Assembly: GCA_973895155.1 (NCBI GenBank)
Contig: OZ316892.1
Location: 27,156,001-27,220,000, forward strand
DNA: 64,000 nt
From: Marsupella aquatica
Taxonomy: Eukaryota > Marchantiophyta
Direction of reading: 5' to 3'
Both the position numbers and the translations under genes were made by a program. Below are positions 9,884-19,424 of this stretch, in pieces. A model generated the notes under the pieces. It was not told the DNA's origin, searched no databases, and saw only the letters and a list, made by a program, of their open reading frames with translations. The first letter of the stretch is position 1, and each line of letters starts with the position of its first letter.

Positions 9884-12856
9884 CAATTAACTTCATCATC
9901 GGAAGTGGGCCCAGCAGCAGACGAACCTCCTAATACTGAGGCTAATAGGGATTTACACCATGATATGGGAGTGTCAGCTACCCTTGAGCCATTTGCACCA
10001 GAAGTATCCAAACTTGGACTTCAGCCGGCAAACCTCACGGATGGAATTGTGGATCCAAAAGCTTGTCAGAAAATCGAAATTGAGCCAGGCAAGTTTTTGA
10101 ATATTGGTAAGCATATCGAAGGAGAGCTACGGGAACAGTATATCAGTTTATTAACCCAGTATAAAGATGTCTTTGCCTGGAGTCATTCTGATTTAAAAGG
10201 TATCCATCCACATTTGGGCGAACATCGTATTGACCTTATGGAAGGAGCAGTACCTGTCCGACAGAGACAGTACCGTTTGAATCCCAAATATTCCATCCTG
10301 GTTAAAGACGAGTTGGACAAGCTCACGACTGCTGGATTTATCTACCCGGTCTTGAGTAGTGAATGGGTCTCACCAATTGTCATTGTCCCCAAAAAGCCGG
10401 GACCCGATGGTAAAACGAAAATTCGCGTTTGTCAAGACTTCCGGAAGTTGAATGCTGCCACTCGGAAAGATCATTATCCTTTGCCATTTATTGATCTGGT
10501 ACTTGATTCAGTGGCCTTGCATGAGTTATACAGTTTTTTAGATGGGTACTCTAGTTATAACCAGGTGTCCATTCGGAAGGAGGATCGCGACAAGACTACG
10601 TTCACCACCGACTGGGGTACATATGCATTTACCATGATGCCTTTTGGGCTGTGTAATGCCCCGGGTACTTTTCAGCGCATTATGATGATTATTTTTCAAG
10701 AATATTTGCGGCATTTCATGGAGATTTTTATTGACGACTTTTGTGTTTACGGGTCAGCGGCTGAACACCTCGTCCATTTGGAGAAGACATTTCAGAAGTG
10801 TAGAGAGGCTCAGTTGTGTCTTCATCCAGAAAAGTGCTTTATTGGTATGAAGGAGGGAATTTTGTTAGGCCATGTTATTTCACAACGCGGCATTGAGGTT
10901 GATACAGAGAAGGTTAGAGTAATTATGGAGTTGCAACCACCGACCGATTTAAAGCAGCTTCGTGCTTTTCTGGGACATGTGGGGTATTATTGTCGGTTCA
11001 TTTATAAACATGCTAATATTGCCTTACCCTTAACCCAACTGTTAAAAAGTGATGTGGAATATACATGGAATGAGGAGCGGCAGCAAGCATTCCAGTTGCT
11101 CAAGGATCGGTTAATCTCTGCACCTATTTTGTCACCCCCAGATTGGACTAAGAAGTTTCATGTCTTCATTGACTCTTCTGCGTTCTGCATTGGAGCTAAT
11201 CTCAGTCAGAAGGATGTGGAAAACCGTGACCATCCAATTTACTATGCCAGCCGCCAAATGAGTGCAGCCGAGAAAAACTACTCCGTCACTGAACGGGAAG
11301 CTTTGGCCATCGTCTTTGCGTGTAAGAAATTTCGTCACTATTTGTTGGGGTATCAGGTTACTTTTCACACTGATCATAATTCCTTAAAATATTTGGTTAA
11401 CCAAGTGGATCTCTCAGGACGAGTAGCCCGCTGGGTTTTACTACTCCAAGAATTTGATTATGAAGTTCATGTCCGACCTGGCAAACATCATGAGAATGCA
11501 GACTTCCTATCTCGGTTACCTGGTCCGGAGAATCAGCATAATCTCTCCGATGAATTTCCTGACGAGCATTTGTGGCACATTGAAGGGGAGTCTTCTCGAT
11601 ATTTTAATATTGTGCACATGCTGCTTCATGGAACGTTCCCTGAAGGCTTTAATGCGGAAGAACGAGCTGTCTTTGCTCATAAGGTGGGTCCCTATACCAT
11701 TATTCGGGGCACTTTGTTTAAACAAGGTCCTGATCAACAATTGCGACGTTGTCTAGAGGATAGGGAACTTCCCCAAGTAATTGAAGCTTTACATTCAGGA
11801 GAAACCGGTGGGCATTATGCAGTGAATACCACAGTTAAGAAAATTTTGGATGCTGGATACTGGTGGCCTACTATGCATCGAGATACTTACAATTTTATTA
11901 AGACCTGTGATCCCTGTCAAAGGATCGGGAAGCCCACTGCTAGTTCCAAATGGCCTCTTACGCCTATCCTTCCGTTGGCACCATTTGAGAAATGGGGGAT
12001 TGATTTTATTGGCCCAATTTCTCCAGCAGCTCGGAAAAGCCGAAGCAAATATATTATTCTGGCCACTGATTATGCCACCAAATGGGTAGAGGCGAAAGCT
12101 ACTCGCAAGAATGATGCTATAACCGCAGCTGCATTTCTCTTTGAGCACATTATCACCCGGTTTGGTTGTCCTTTGGAGTTGGTAAGCGATAGGGGTTTGC
12201 ATTTTCTTAACTCAACTATTGAGTTAATCACTGACCTTTATCTTATCAAGCATCGCAAAACTACTCCTTACAACCCCCGAGCTAATGGCTTAACCGAGAG
12301 AGCTAATGGCATTATGGGCAAGATTCTGAATAAAATGGTAGAATCTCACAAGACAGATTGGGATGTGAAGCTCCATTCTGCATTATGGGCTTACCGCACC
12401 GCTGAGAAGATTACAACTCTTCACACCCCCTTCTATCTGACCTATGGCCTGAATAGTATTATTCCAATAGAATTTTCGTTACCAACGGAACGTATCTTGG
12501 TACCACACCGACTCTCTCCTTCAGATAGTCTCTCACATCGGTTTTCCAATATTGTTAAATTAGAAGAAGTTAGACTTTTAGCATTAGACCATACAGTCAC
12601 CATTCAGAACCAGCGTAAACTTGCTTATGATAAGAAGCTGCGCGTAGTGCAGTTAGATGTTGGTGATTTAGCATTAGTCTTTGATTCTCGTTATATGCTA
12701 TTTCCTGGGAAACTTCATACTCATTGGATTGGTCCTTACCGAGTTACACACATCTGGGATAATGGTTCAGTTTCATTGACTACCTTAGATGGTCACCCAC
12801 TTAACACTAGAATCAATGGGTTTAGGATTAAACGGTACTATGAGTCTTCCATTTAG
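9884..12856 (+). CDS. pol: reverse transcriptase, RNase H, integrase
   Basis: This is the same reading frame as gag-protease, entered after the UGA at 9881, with no good initiation context of its own. The reverse transcriptase spans about 10230-10880 and has the catalytic FIDD near 10725-10738 and the upstream MPFGLCNAP block. RNase H (about 11150-11500) keeps acidic positions in FIDSSAF, the REALAIVFA helix and FHTDHNSLKYL. The integrase has the zinc-binding pattern H...H plus CDPC (about 11795-11925), then D (WGIDFIGP), D (LVSDRG) and E (NGLTERANG) of the DDE core. A C-terminal domain with IGPYRVTHIWDNGSV follows. No chromodomain is seen. The domain order is that of Ty3/gypsy, and all catalytic residues checked are present. 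Confidence 0.93.
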   Translation, partial: QLTSSSEVGPAADEPPNTEANRDLHHDMGVSATLEPFAPEVSKLGLQPANLTDGIVDPKACQKIEIEPGKFLNIGKHIEGELREQYISLLTQYKDVFAWSHSDLKGIHPHLGEHRIDLMEGAVPVRQRQYRLNPKYSILVKDELDKLTTAGFIYPVLSSEWVSPIVIVPKKPGPDGKTKIRVCQDFRKLNAATRKDHYPLPFIDLVLDSVALHELYSFLDGYSSYNQVSIRKEDRDKTTFTTDWGTYAFTMMPFGLCNAPGTFQRIMMIIFQEYLRHFMEIFIDDFCVYGSAAEHLVHLEKTFQKCREAQLCLHPEKCFIGMKEGILLGHVISQRGIEVDTEKVRVIMELQPPTDLKQLRAFLGHVGYYCRFIYKHANIALPLTQLLKSDVEYTWNEERQQAFQLLKDRLISAPILSPPDWTKKFHVFIDSSAFCIGANLSQKDVENRDHPIYYASRQMSAAEKNYSVTEREALAIVFACKKFRHYLLGYQVTFHTDHNSLKYLVNQVDLSGRVARWVLLLQEFDYEVHVRPGKHHENADFLSRLPGPENQHNLSDEFPDEHLWHIEGESSRYFNIVHMLLHGTFPEGFNAEERAVFAHKVGPYTIIRGTLFKQGPDQQLRRCLEDRELPQVIEALHSGETGGHYAVNTTVKKILDAGYWWPTMHRDTYNFIKTCDPCQRIGKPTASSKWPLTPILPLAPFEKWGIDFIGPISPAARKSRSKYIILATDYATKWVEAKATRKNDAITAAAFLFEHIITRFGCPLELVSDRGLHFLNSTIELITDLYLIKHRKTTPYNPRANGLTERANGIMGKILNKMVESHKTDWDVKLHSALWAYRTAEKITTLHTPFYLTYGLNSIIPIEFSLPTERILVPHRLSPSDSLSHRFSNIVKLEEVRLLALDHTVTIQNQRKLAYDKKLRVVQLDVGDLALVFDSRYMLFPGKLHTHWIGPYRVTHIWDNGSVSLTTLDGHPLNTRINGFRIKRYYESSI

Positions 12857-12878
12857 AATTCCACCTGGGACAGGTTGC

Positions 12879-12894
12879 AATTTAAGTGGAGGGC
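12879..12894 (+). other. Internal copy of the polypurine tract
   Basis: AATTTAAGTGGAGGGC stands 22 bases after the pol stop and is identical to the 16 bases at 16362-16377 just before the 3' LTR. The bases before it (GGGACA...) also resemble those before the terminal tract. It is either a relic of an older element end or a functional central priming site. Confidence 0.75.
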
Positions 12895-13239
12895 GGTAGT
12901 TATACTTAGTTAGAATTAGTGACCCTCCCTAGTAAGTATTCGGCATATTTTTTTAATTTTTTTTAGTTACTTTCAGTTTTTACATTGGACGCTGTGAAAA
13001 GCGTCCATTGTAACTCGACGCTGGGGAAGCGTCCACTTAGTTTACAAAGGACGTTGTGCAGAGGTCCGCTTTTGTATTAGTTCAGTTGCATGAGACGCTG
13101 TGAGCCGATGACTAGGCATCTTGTACAATGGCGGATTGCGACAGCTCAACGGGACGCTGAGGAGTAAGCAGTCGCGCTTCGCCCTAGTTCACTATGGAAC
13201 ACGATTCTCACTGAGCTTACGGAGCTAACAAGTCACGCG
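12895..13239 (+). other. Post-pol spacer with hairpin motifs
   Basis: No gene. It contains two intact and several decayed copies of the GACGCT...AGCGTC motif, between 12988 and 13165, resembling the LTR cluster and the leader. It may hold the promoter or entry signals for the 3' ORF, but nothing specific is recognised. Confidence 0.6.
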
Positions 13240-15813
13240 ATGGCGGAGACTGAGCTGACGACGCGACCAATACTCGCAGACATTCCATCGAATGCAGTGC
13301 ATAGGCGGCAGTTGAAGACGGCTCTGGCAAAAATGGGCTTGAAGAAGCTGCTTCAACTTCCTTGGAAGATTTGCGAATTCAGCCTTATCGATCAAGGTGT
13401 CTGGGACGCTGAAGAAAGGATTGGTGTGCGCTCGCGTCCCAGTGTTTGGACTGAAGCGCTCATAGCGAAGGTCTATTCGACGCCGATGGAGGGCGAGGAT
13501 TTACAGAGGGTTGATTGTGAGCCTCGGGTTTATGTAGAATCCTTCTTCGCTCCAGGATCTTTCAAGAGGCGGAATGGATGGCTAGCGGCGGACTGCTTAG
13601 ATAATTCTCTGCAGCGTCTATTTCGATTTCTGGCACCAATTTTCTACCCAGAAAGCCAGACGCGCATCACTCTTTCGTTCGCTGCAACGGTGATCTGTTC
13701 ATTAGAACAGACGCAGTCTATCAATTGGACGAAGGTTTTGCACCGAGTAATTCATACTCAGGTCAAAAATTTTCGTAGCAGGCTGAAAACGGGGAAAATA
13801 AGGTGTACCTACTTGGCCCCTTATTTAGCTCACATTTACCATAAGTATGACTGTCTGCTTGTCTTGGAAAAAGATTTTTATCGCAACAATCAGAGAGCAT
13901 CTACCGGTGAAGCAAATTATATGCCTGAAGTACGAGAAGTCCGAGCCAATTCCACAGTGGTAGAGCTATGTGCAATACTCGACTGTGAGGAACCTGAACT
14001 GGTGGGTGAAGTTCGGAAATTGAAAGAGACAAGAGCATCAGCTGAAGGGAGTGACGATCCGATTCTTCACCAACCAAGAGAGGCTCAAGTTGCCGAAGAT
14101 GTTCCTTCAGCAATGCCAACAGGGTTGGAGCATTCTATGTCACCTCGACTCTCGTGTTCACCTTGTGCTGCCGAGCCTATTTATGATGTTGATCAGGATA
14201 ATTCTGCTTCTCGGATGAATGTTGAAGATGAGGTGAGGGTGGATGAAGAAGGTTTTTCAGGGGAACCTCTTCAACATTCTACTGCTGAGGACGAGTATGA
14301 TGGATTTACTTCTACCCCTGTTTTGGTTCCCATAGAGGCAAATAGTGATGCTTTGCAGGCTTTACAGGAGTATGATTCGTCCGACTCTCTTAGTTCTAGC
14401 CCAAATATAGGTGAAATCCCTCTGGTCCAGGAGTCAGAAATATTAAGCTCAGAAATTGTGAAGCTGGTTAAAGTTGATTCGGAGGATGCAATTGTGGATA
14501 TAGACGAAGTAGGTGAACCAGTGACTTCTCCCCAATCTGTCGCAAGATACCCTGCCTGGTCTACACCTGGTTCACTCATATCGATTCCTTTGGATATAAC
14601 TAAGGAATTAGATGAGGCAATAGCCGCGATAGGAGCTCCTTCATTTCCGCCTGTAAAATGGGTTTCTCCTGAAGATGAGTTGATTGAAGGAGGCTCTGCT
14701 GGTTTTCCGAGTCGCAATCAGGTATCTGGTAATATGGGTATATCTGTACCCATATTGGTACCCGAGACACCCGCTTCGACAACCAGCTCAGCACCAGTTT
14801 CATTGGCTACAAACGAGGATAAAAACATTCGGGAGGAGTTTTCAGTGACGTATACTCGAAAATCTTGGAAACGGTTGCGCCATGCTATCAGTCGACAGAT
14901 CTTTCCTGAAGCATCTTCCCAGGATTTTGAACAGGGAGAAGCACCTATCGGAACAGACGAGCTACCCCTTCCTGTACTTTTGACAGATCGAACTAACCAG
15001 GAAGTCTCTTTACCTAGCGATAATTTTAAAGAAGAACTTCCTGTTTTAGTACCAATGCATCCCATTGCAGATCAACCAGCTACTGTTGCAAGAGAAGAAT
15101 TTGAACCACTGGAGCCCGAACCTTCTGCTCCTTCGTCTCCTGTTACATTGCCAATTCGACCAGTTAAGGAGTCAGTGATTCCTTCCGCTATGCCAGATGT
15201 AATTTTCCGTTGGATAGGAGCACCAAGTGATGGAGAAGAAGACGAAGACCCTCGCATTATCAGAGTACCTCCTCGACTTCGGCATACAGTGGATTTGCCA
15301 CCCCGAAATCCTATCCCTAATTTGGCTTCAATTCACAGGTGGGAGAAGAAACATTTTCGAGTAGCTTTTCGACATCTGGAGATGGAGAGCATTTTGCAGC
15401 AGCAGCAGATTTTGCCAATGACATCCCATCCGAGGATTCGTAGTTTGATTCGCACATATGAACCTGGGAAGGCGGTTCCTCCCATTGATAAGGACAGACG
15501 ACATAAGTTTTCGGAGTTCGAAATTTGGTGTTGGGTGTATATGCTTCGACGAGCTCAAGCTCCATTTCCGCCCCTTGTGCCGGAAATTCCATGGCCCTAT
15601 CCATACTATGTTTGGGTTTGTCCTGGTGGGTTTGCTATTCCAATTAAATATGAGAAGAAGCTTGTTAAGCTAAGGGAGCAGTTGATTACAAAACAATGTA
15701 TGCTACCGGCTTCCCAAGGGTTCAAGTCGCTTAGGTGTTTAGCGTTCCTACCTATTATTCCTTCTTATCCGGATGTGATTATTCAAGGTGTTTTATCTAG
15801 GACACAGATTTGA
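13240..15813 (+). CDS. Retrotransposon 3' ORF, unknown function
   Basis: An ORF of 857 residues in the position where Athila elements keep an env-like gene. No signal peptide or membrane segment is evident, so an envelope role is not supported. The N-terminal 220 residues form a compact domain with a conserved pattern (KMG..., PSVWTE, ...LAPIFYPE, ...LAPYLAHIY) that is also found in the decayed ORF at 37805-38500. The middle is a long acidic, Ser/Pro-rich low-complexity region. The C-terminal 150 residues are basic and Trp/Pro-rich (EIWCWVYMLRRAQ; EIPWPYPYYVWVCPGGF). It ends in UGA at 15811, and the same frame continues into a retropepsin-like domain. I do not recognise the family. Confidence 0.7.
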   Translation: MAETELTTRPILADIPSNAVHRRQLKTALAKMGLKKLLQLPWKICEFSLIDQGVWDAEERIGVRSRPSVWTEALIAKVYSTPMEGEDLQRVDCEPRVYVESFFAPGSFKRRNGWLAADCLDNSLQRLFRFLAPIFYPESQTRITLSFAATVICSLEQTQSINWTKVLHRVIHTQVKNFRSRLKTGKIRCTYLAPYLAHIYHKYDCLLVLEKDFYRNNQRASTGEANYMPEVREVRANSTVVELCAILDCEEPELVGEVRKLKETRASAEGSDDPILHQPREAQVAEDVPSAMPTGLEHSMSPRLSCSPCAAEPIYDVDQDNSASRMNVEDEVRVDEEGFSGEPLQHSTAEDEYDGFTSTPVLVPIEANSDALQALQEYDSSDSLSSSPNIGEIPLVQESEILSSEIVKLVKVDSEDAIVDIDEVGEPVTSPQSVARYPAWSTPGSLISIPLDITKELDEAIAAIGAPSFPPVKWVSPEDELIEGGSAGFPSRNQVSGNMGISVPILVPETPASTTSSAPVSLATNEDKNIREEFSVTYTRKSWKRLRHAISRQIFPEASSQDFEQGEAPIGTDELPLPVLLTDRTNQEVSLPSDNFKEELPVLVPMHPIADQPATVAREEFEPLEPEPSAPSSPVTLPIRPVKESVIPSAMPDVIFRWIGAPSDGEEDEDPRIIRVPPRLRHTVDLPPRNPIPNLASIHRWEKKHFRVAFRHLEMESILQQQQILPMTSHPRIRSLIRTYEPGKAVPPIDKDRRHKFSEFEIWCWVYMLRRAQAPFPPLVPEIPWPYPYYVWVCPGGFAIPIKYEKKLVKLREQLITKQCMLPASQGFKSLRCLAFLPIIPSYPDVIIQGVLSRTQI

Positions 15814-16302
15814 AGGACACCATTTATGAGAGATATCAAACGGTGTTGTCATTTATATGTATATAAGCCGTTACTTTTGCAGCATCCTGCAATTGTTTCC
15901 TTCTTTCTCCTTCGAATTGATATTTATCTGCTCATGTGGGACATCAAAGCTACTATGGATTGTTGGAATTCTTTACCCCGTGCTTTCCAACATTCCTTTG
16001 AAGGCAAGATCAAACTGGGAGGACATGCTATTCAACACTTTGTTATTGATCCAGGCTCTCGAATTAATTTCCTCTCCCACAGACTGTGCCAGCAATTTGT
16101 TCATCAAGAAGTACAACCGATATCTGCTCAGATATCAATCGATGGACGAATCATTAATCTTTGGGGAAGAGTTAAAGGAGTCCCAATACAGATCGGAGAA
16201 GAATTCCATGACCTCGATTTTTATATTCTGGATTCGGATATCTCCCAACTCCCGTCAATGATTTTGAGCACTACTTGGATTATTAAGCCAGAATATTATT
16301 AA
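15814..16302 (+). CDS. Second retropepsin-like domain after the 3' ORF
   Basis: This lies in the same frame as the 3' ORF, separated from it only by the UGA at 15811-15813; an internal ATG lies at 15826. The last 110 residues follow the retropepsin plan: FVIDPGSRINFLS where DTGA/DSGA normally stands, then a DGR turn, a G.V..VP..IG strand, a DFYILD strand and ILSTTWI in place of ILGxxWL. This is distinct from the protease at about 9400-9700. Pro replaces Thr or Ser in the catalytic loop, so activity is doubtful. It may be a structural or dominant protease relic captured with the 3' ORF. Confidence 0.6.
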   Translation, partial: RTPFMRDIKRCCHLYVYKPLLLQHPAIVSFFLLRIDIYLLMWDIKATMDCWNSLPRAFQHSFEGKIKLGGHAIQHFVIDPGSRINFLSHRLCQQFVHQEVQPISAQISIDGRIINLWGRVKGVPIQIGEEFHDLDFYILDSDISQLPSMILSTTWIIKPEYY

Positions 16303-16361
16303 TGAAGAACATGTCACTCGCTTCTGATTCAATTCGGTCATGTCTTGTGGGGACACGGCGA

Positions 16362-16377
16362 AATTTAAGTGGAGGGC
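16362..16377 (+). other. Terminal polypurine tract
   Basis: AATTTAAGTGGAGGGC ends two bases before the 3' LTR, the position expected for plus-strand priming. An identical 16-mer sits at 12879-12894. Confidence 0.85.
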
Positions 16378-16379
16378 TA

Positions 16380-17766
16380 TGTGGTATGGGTGTCCCTGCA
16401 ATTTTTTCTGGAAACTTGTTTATTTTTAGCATATCACAAGATTTACTTACACTTTAGACACCTTCCGGCCAACATTTACTTGTTCTGGACACTTATAGAA
16501 ATATTTGACATCTCCGGCTTTCCTGACGATTCCTAGTGTACTTTGCCCGACGCTGTGACCAGCGCCCGTTTCTTTTACTCAAGACGCTGCGGAAGCGTCC
16601 AACCTCCTCATGACGCTTTTGGCAGTGCCCGACCGCCACCAAGACTCTATGAGGATTTCGACCGACGCTGTGGAAAGCGTCAGCTTCAACACACGACGCT
16701 GTGAGCAGCGTCCACCCTAGTATTGACGCTGTGAGCAGTGTGAGCAGCGTCCGTTGGTTTTACTTAAGACGCTTCTAGCAGCGTCCAGATTCTCCCGACG
16801 CTTCTAGCAGCGTCCGCTCAACACTTAGTTTTTGAAGTAGATTACTAGTAAAGTAGTATTCTACCACCCTTGTTGAAGTACTTATGCTGTGCTTCTCCCT
16901 TGTTTAGTTTTAAGCTTGGAAAGGCACGACTGTTCTTACCTCCTCCATTTTAGGATTCCAGCACTTATAAGACAGAGTAGAATGCTCATTTGAAGTAGAG
17001 AGAAATAGAGTTAATACTGTATTCAGAATTGAGTCTTCTGAATAGTTTTCTCCTCCTTCCATTGTAACAAGGCATGCTGTGAGTGTTTTGTATGGAAGTA
17101 AAGCTATATTGATTGAAGTTAAGATTGAATTCAAGAGATTCCTGTGGTGATTGAATTCAGTTGCAGATTTCTGAAACTCGTATTGAATTCACTGCTAGGC
17201 TTGCTTGCAGAGTCGGGATTCGCTAGCCAATTCAAGAATAGTTAATGATAAATGAGAAGTAAATTCTGATTCTCAGAGTAGTTAGTACTGTTGCTTTGAT
17301 TCTGGAATATGGTTTAGAGTTTGACTGAATTGCGTATCGCTGATGTCAAACCATGTTGACGGCATTTTAAATCATATCATTCATTTGCAATCAGAAAGCT
17401 TCTGCTTCATCAGATTGAGAATTCCATTATCATTAACCTTTGTGTTTTGAAGAGTGAGATGGATGAATTATGAGATAGATTTCATGTCTATACTGAGCCC
17501 AAATCCTTTCTGAAGGAGTGGCAGTAGCTTGTAGTCTCTAAATCCTTACTCATTTCTTCTCTAATTCATAAATCAGAAGTTCAGTTACTTTGTTGTTTGT
17601 TTATTCGATTTTTTTATTGAGAAGTGAAGTCAACATAGAGCTCAAGACTCTAAATCACTCGGAGTGATAAAAGTTATACAATTCATTCTGAAATCTGTTC
17701 TTAAAGGGATCGAAACCCTGGTTTTAGGTGAGGAGAGTCACTTTTGATACTTAGCACTATACGACA
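16380..17766 (+). repeat. 3' LTR
   Basis: The same start, end and length (1387 bp) as the 5' LTR, and identical to it in every stretch I compared, including the hairpin cluster and the TATA-like site near 16964. This indicates a very young insertion. Confidence 0.95.
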
Positions 17767-17771
17767 GGAAA
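17767..17771. repeat. Target-site duplication GGAAA, right copy
   Basis: It matches 4220-4224 and marks the right edge of the retrotransposon. Confidence 0.93.
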
Positions 17772-18640
17772 TCACCGTAGTCCTCAGTGAGAGCTCTGAA
17801 ATTGCTGCTCGAAATTGAATTAATTTTGAAAATTGCTTCAAGCCGCAAATGAATATCGAATCAAAAATTATTGAGAGTAAGGGAATTCAGGAAGACGTCA
17901 TTGCTCCTCACCTAAGACGGAGGCATTGACTGGACCGTGAAGAGGTTGAGTACTCTTGCTCCACAGCGATGAGAAGCAAGGCAACTAATGATAGAGCGAC
18001 GACTTTGGATTGAACAAAAGAGAGGAGGGGAGGGAAACACCAAAACTAGCCAGGATGTGATTGCGAATGTGAAAGGATGAGAGCAATTGATCTCCAAGGA
18101 TCCCAACGGTACTATGTGATCCGCGATTTATACCCAAAATCCGATACAAGTGGAAAGAATGATTGAATTGCTGATGACATGAGACTGAGGACCGTCGTTG
18201 ACAATCGGAAGAGAACCAGGTGATTCGGTGAGAAAAAGGCGGAGAAATTACAAATTTGAGGAGAGTGACATTTATGACAAAAAACAAAGATTCAGATTCA
18301 TGTGCGTAGTATATGGGTAAGCTCGGTGTTGGTGATGAAAGCCGTGCAAAACAGTATGATGTTCTTGAGTGGCTTGAAATGCGGTTCCTGGCATCATATC
18401 CTTCCCACAATTTAGCCGATGGTCGTATTGCTGAGCAGCCAAAATCCAATTGGAAGCAACCGAGCAGTCATTTCAAGGATTATTTTTCTTCACTTCATGT
18501 ACAGCTGTAGATTGGATCGACATCAGCCTAGCCAGGGAGGCCGGGGGCCAGATGTTTACAGGAGCAGTACTCGGGATGGAACTCGGTGGGCATTGTAACA
18601 GGTAGGGAGGATGAGAATCAAGTCGTTGACCTAAGTTTGG
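17772..18640. other. Right flank of the insertion, no gene recognised
   Basis: Short ORFs occur on both strands (for example 17985-18449 minus and 18313-18510 plus) but none has family features. It may include decayed downstream exons of the M16 peptidase relic on the minus strand. Confidence 0.45.
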
Positions 18641-18644
18641 GAAA

Positions 18645-18905
18645 TTATACTCCCAGATTCGGCGAACCCAGATTGAGATAATTGGAAAACCAGTTGATAA
18701 CATCTCGCTTTTGAATACCCTGTACTTCCATGGCTTCAAGCTTCCTGGCCTCGAACAAGTATCTTCTCTCCCATATCTGCTCCCAGTAGCGGTCTGTTTC
18801 ATCGATTAAAGAGTGATCGCTCTCCATTTTGTCTGCAATAAGGGCCTCTTTGTAACTTTCAAACTCCTCATCTATGTCACATATTGTCCAACACATACCT
18901 CGGTA
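18645..18905 (-). pseudogene. M16 metallopeptidase fragment (nardilysin/insulysin-like)
   Basis: About 85 residues on the minus strand resemble the late part of insulin-degrading enzyme and nardilysin. They include a Phe/Tyr-rich start, an ALI.DKM helix, then ETDRYWEQIWERRYLFE, a run of spaced Glu/Leu, and KRDVINWFSNYL. In complete M16A enzymes this helical segment precedes the final strand. The exon may open at an AG near 18880. No catalytic HxxEH region and no neighbouring exon were found, and a stop follows soon after. I read it as an isolated fragment or pseudogene. The match rests on pattern recognition only. Confidence 0.5.
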
Positions 18906-18923
18906 CTTTTCAATCTCAATCAA

Positions 18924-19424
18924 ATCAAACTACAGATAGGGGTCCACGAACTAATTAAATAATATACCATATAATTAAAAGTTCACACAAGATCTAGAGT
19001 ACGTGAGTACGTCACGCAGTTTTACTGACTCACTCTATCAGAGCCTGTAAAGATGGTTTCTGACCAAGGACCTCCAGATATCAACGATATCCAGTGCCTG
19101 TTTCCAGGGGGTCTTGGCCTTTCTTTCCCGCTTCTTTTGAGAGCCGCAATTGTGGAAAATTCTTCTGTCTCGGACACGTGGAAGCGCGAGTCTGGTCCTT
19201 CAGGGTTGGATACCCTGCATTCCTTGCCCTGCTTACGCGTTGACAGATGGTAGTAAACTGTAATTCCATTGAGCCTGTGACAGTACGGGATGTAAAAACT
19301 GATGATCGTTGGTAAATGGTGGGCTTGGCAATTGACCGGTTGGGTACGACGCCAGCAAGTTTGAACGGTGTGATCTTCCACCTCAGGTGCAAGACTTGCT
19401 ATTCCTTACAATGTACTTTTTGGG
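18924..19424. other. No gene recognised
   Basis: Overlapping ORFs of about 100-120 residues at 19022-19392 (minus) lack family features, splice context and homology that I can see. Confidence 0.45.

Larger units (their letters stand above)
4225..17766 (+). mobile_element. Complete Tat/Athila-like Ty3/gypsy LTR retrotransposon
   Basis: The element is 13,542 bp, with 1387-bp LTRs that begin TG and end CA, a GGAAA duplication, a tRNA-Asp primer site and a polypurine tract. The order protease, RT, RNase H, integrase is that of Ty3/gypsy. The RT motif FIDDFCVYG and the Asp primer site point to the Tat/Athila side of the family; no chromodomain follows the integrase. Wherever I compared the two LTRs they are identical, so the insertion is recent. 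Coding capacity is broken up by in-frame stops at 7763 (UAG), 9881 (UGA) and 15811 (UGA). Beyond pol lie about 3.5 kb of extra coding sequence that ordinary Ty3 elements lack. Confidence 0.95.

Noticed and set aside
13240-15813. Interpreting the 3' ORF as an envelope gene
   Set aside because: No signal peptide or transmembrane segment is visible; homology to the 37.8-kb ORF and the following retropepsin-like domain do not support env.
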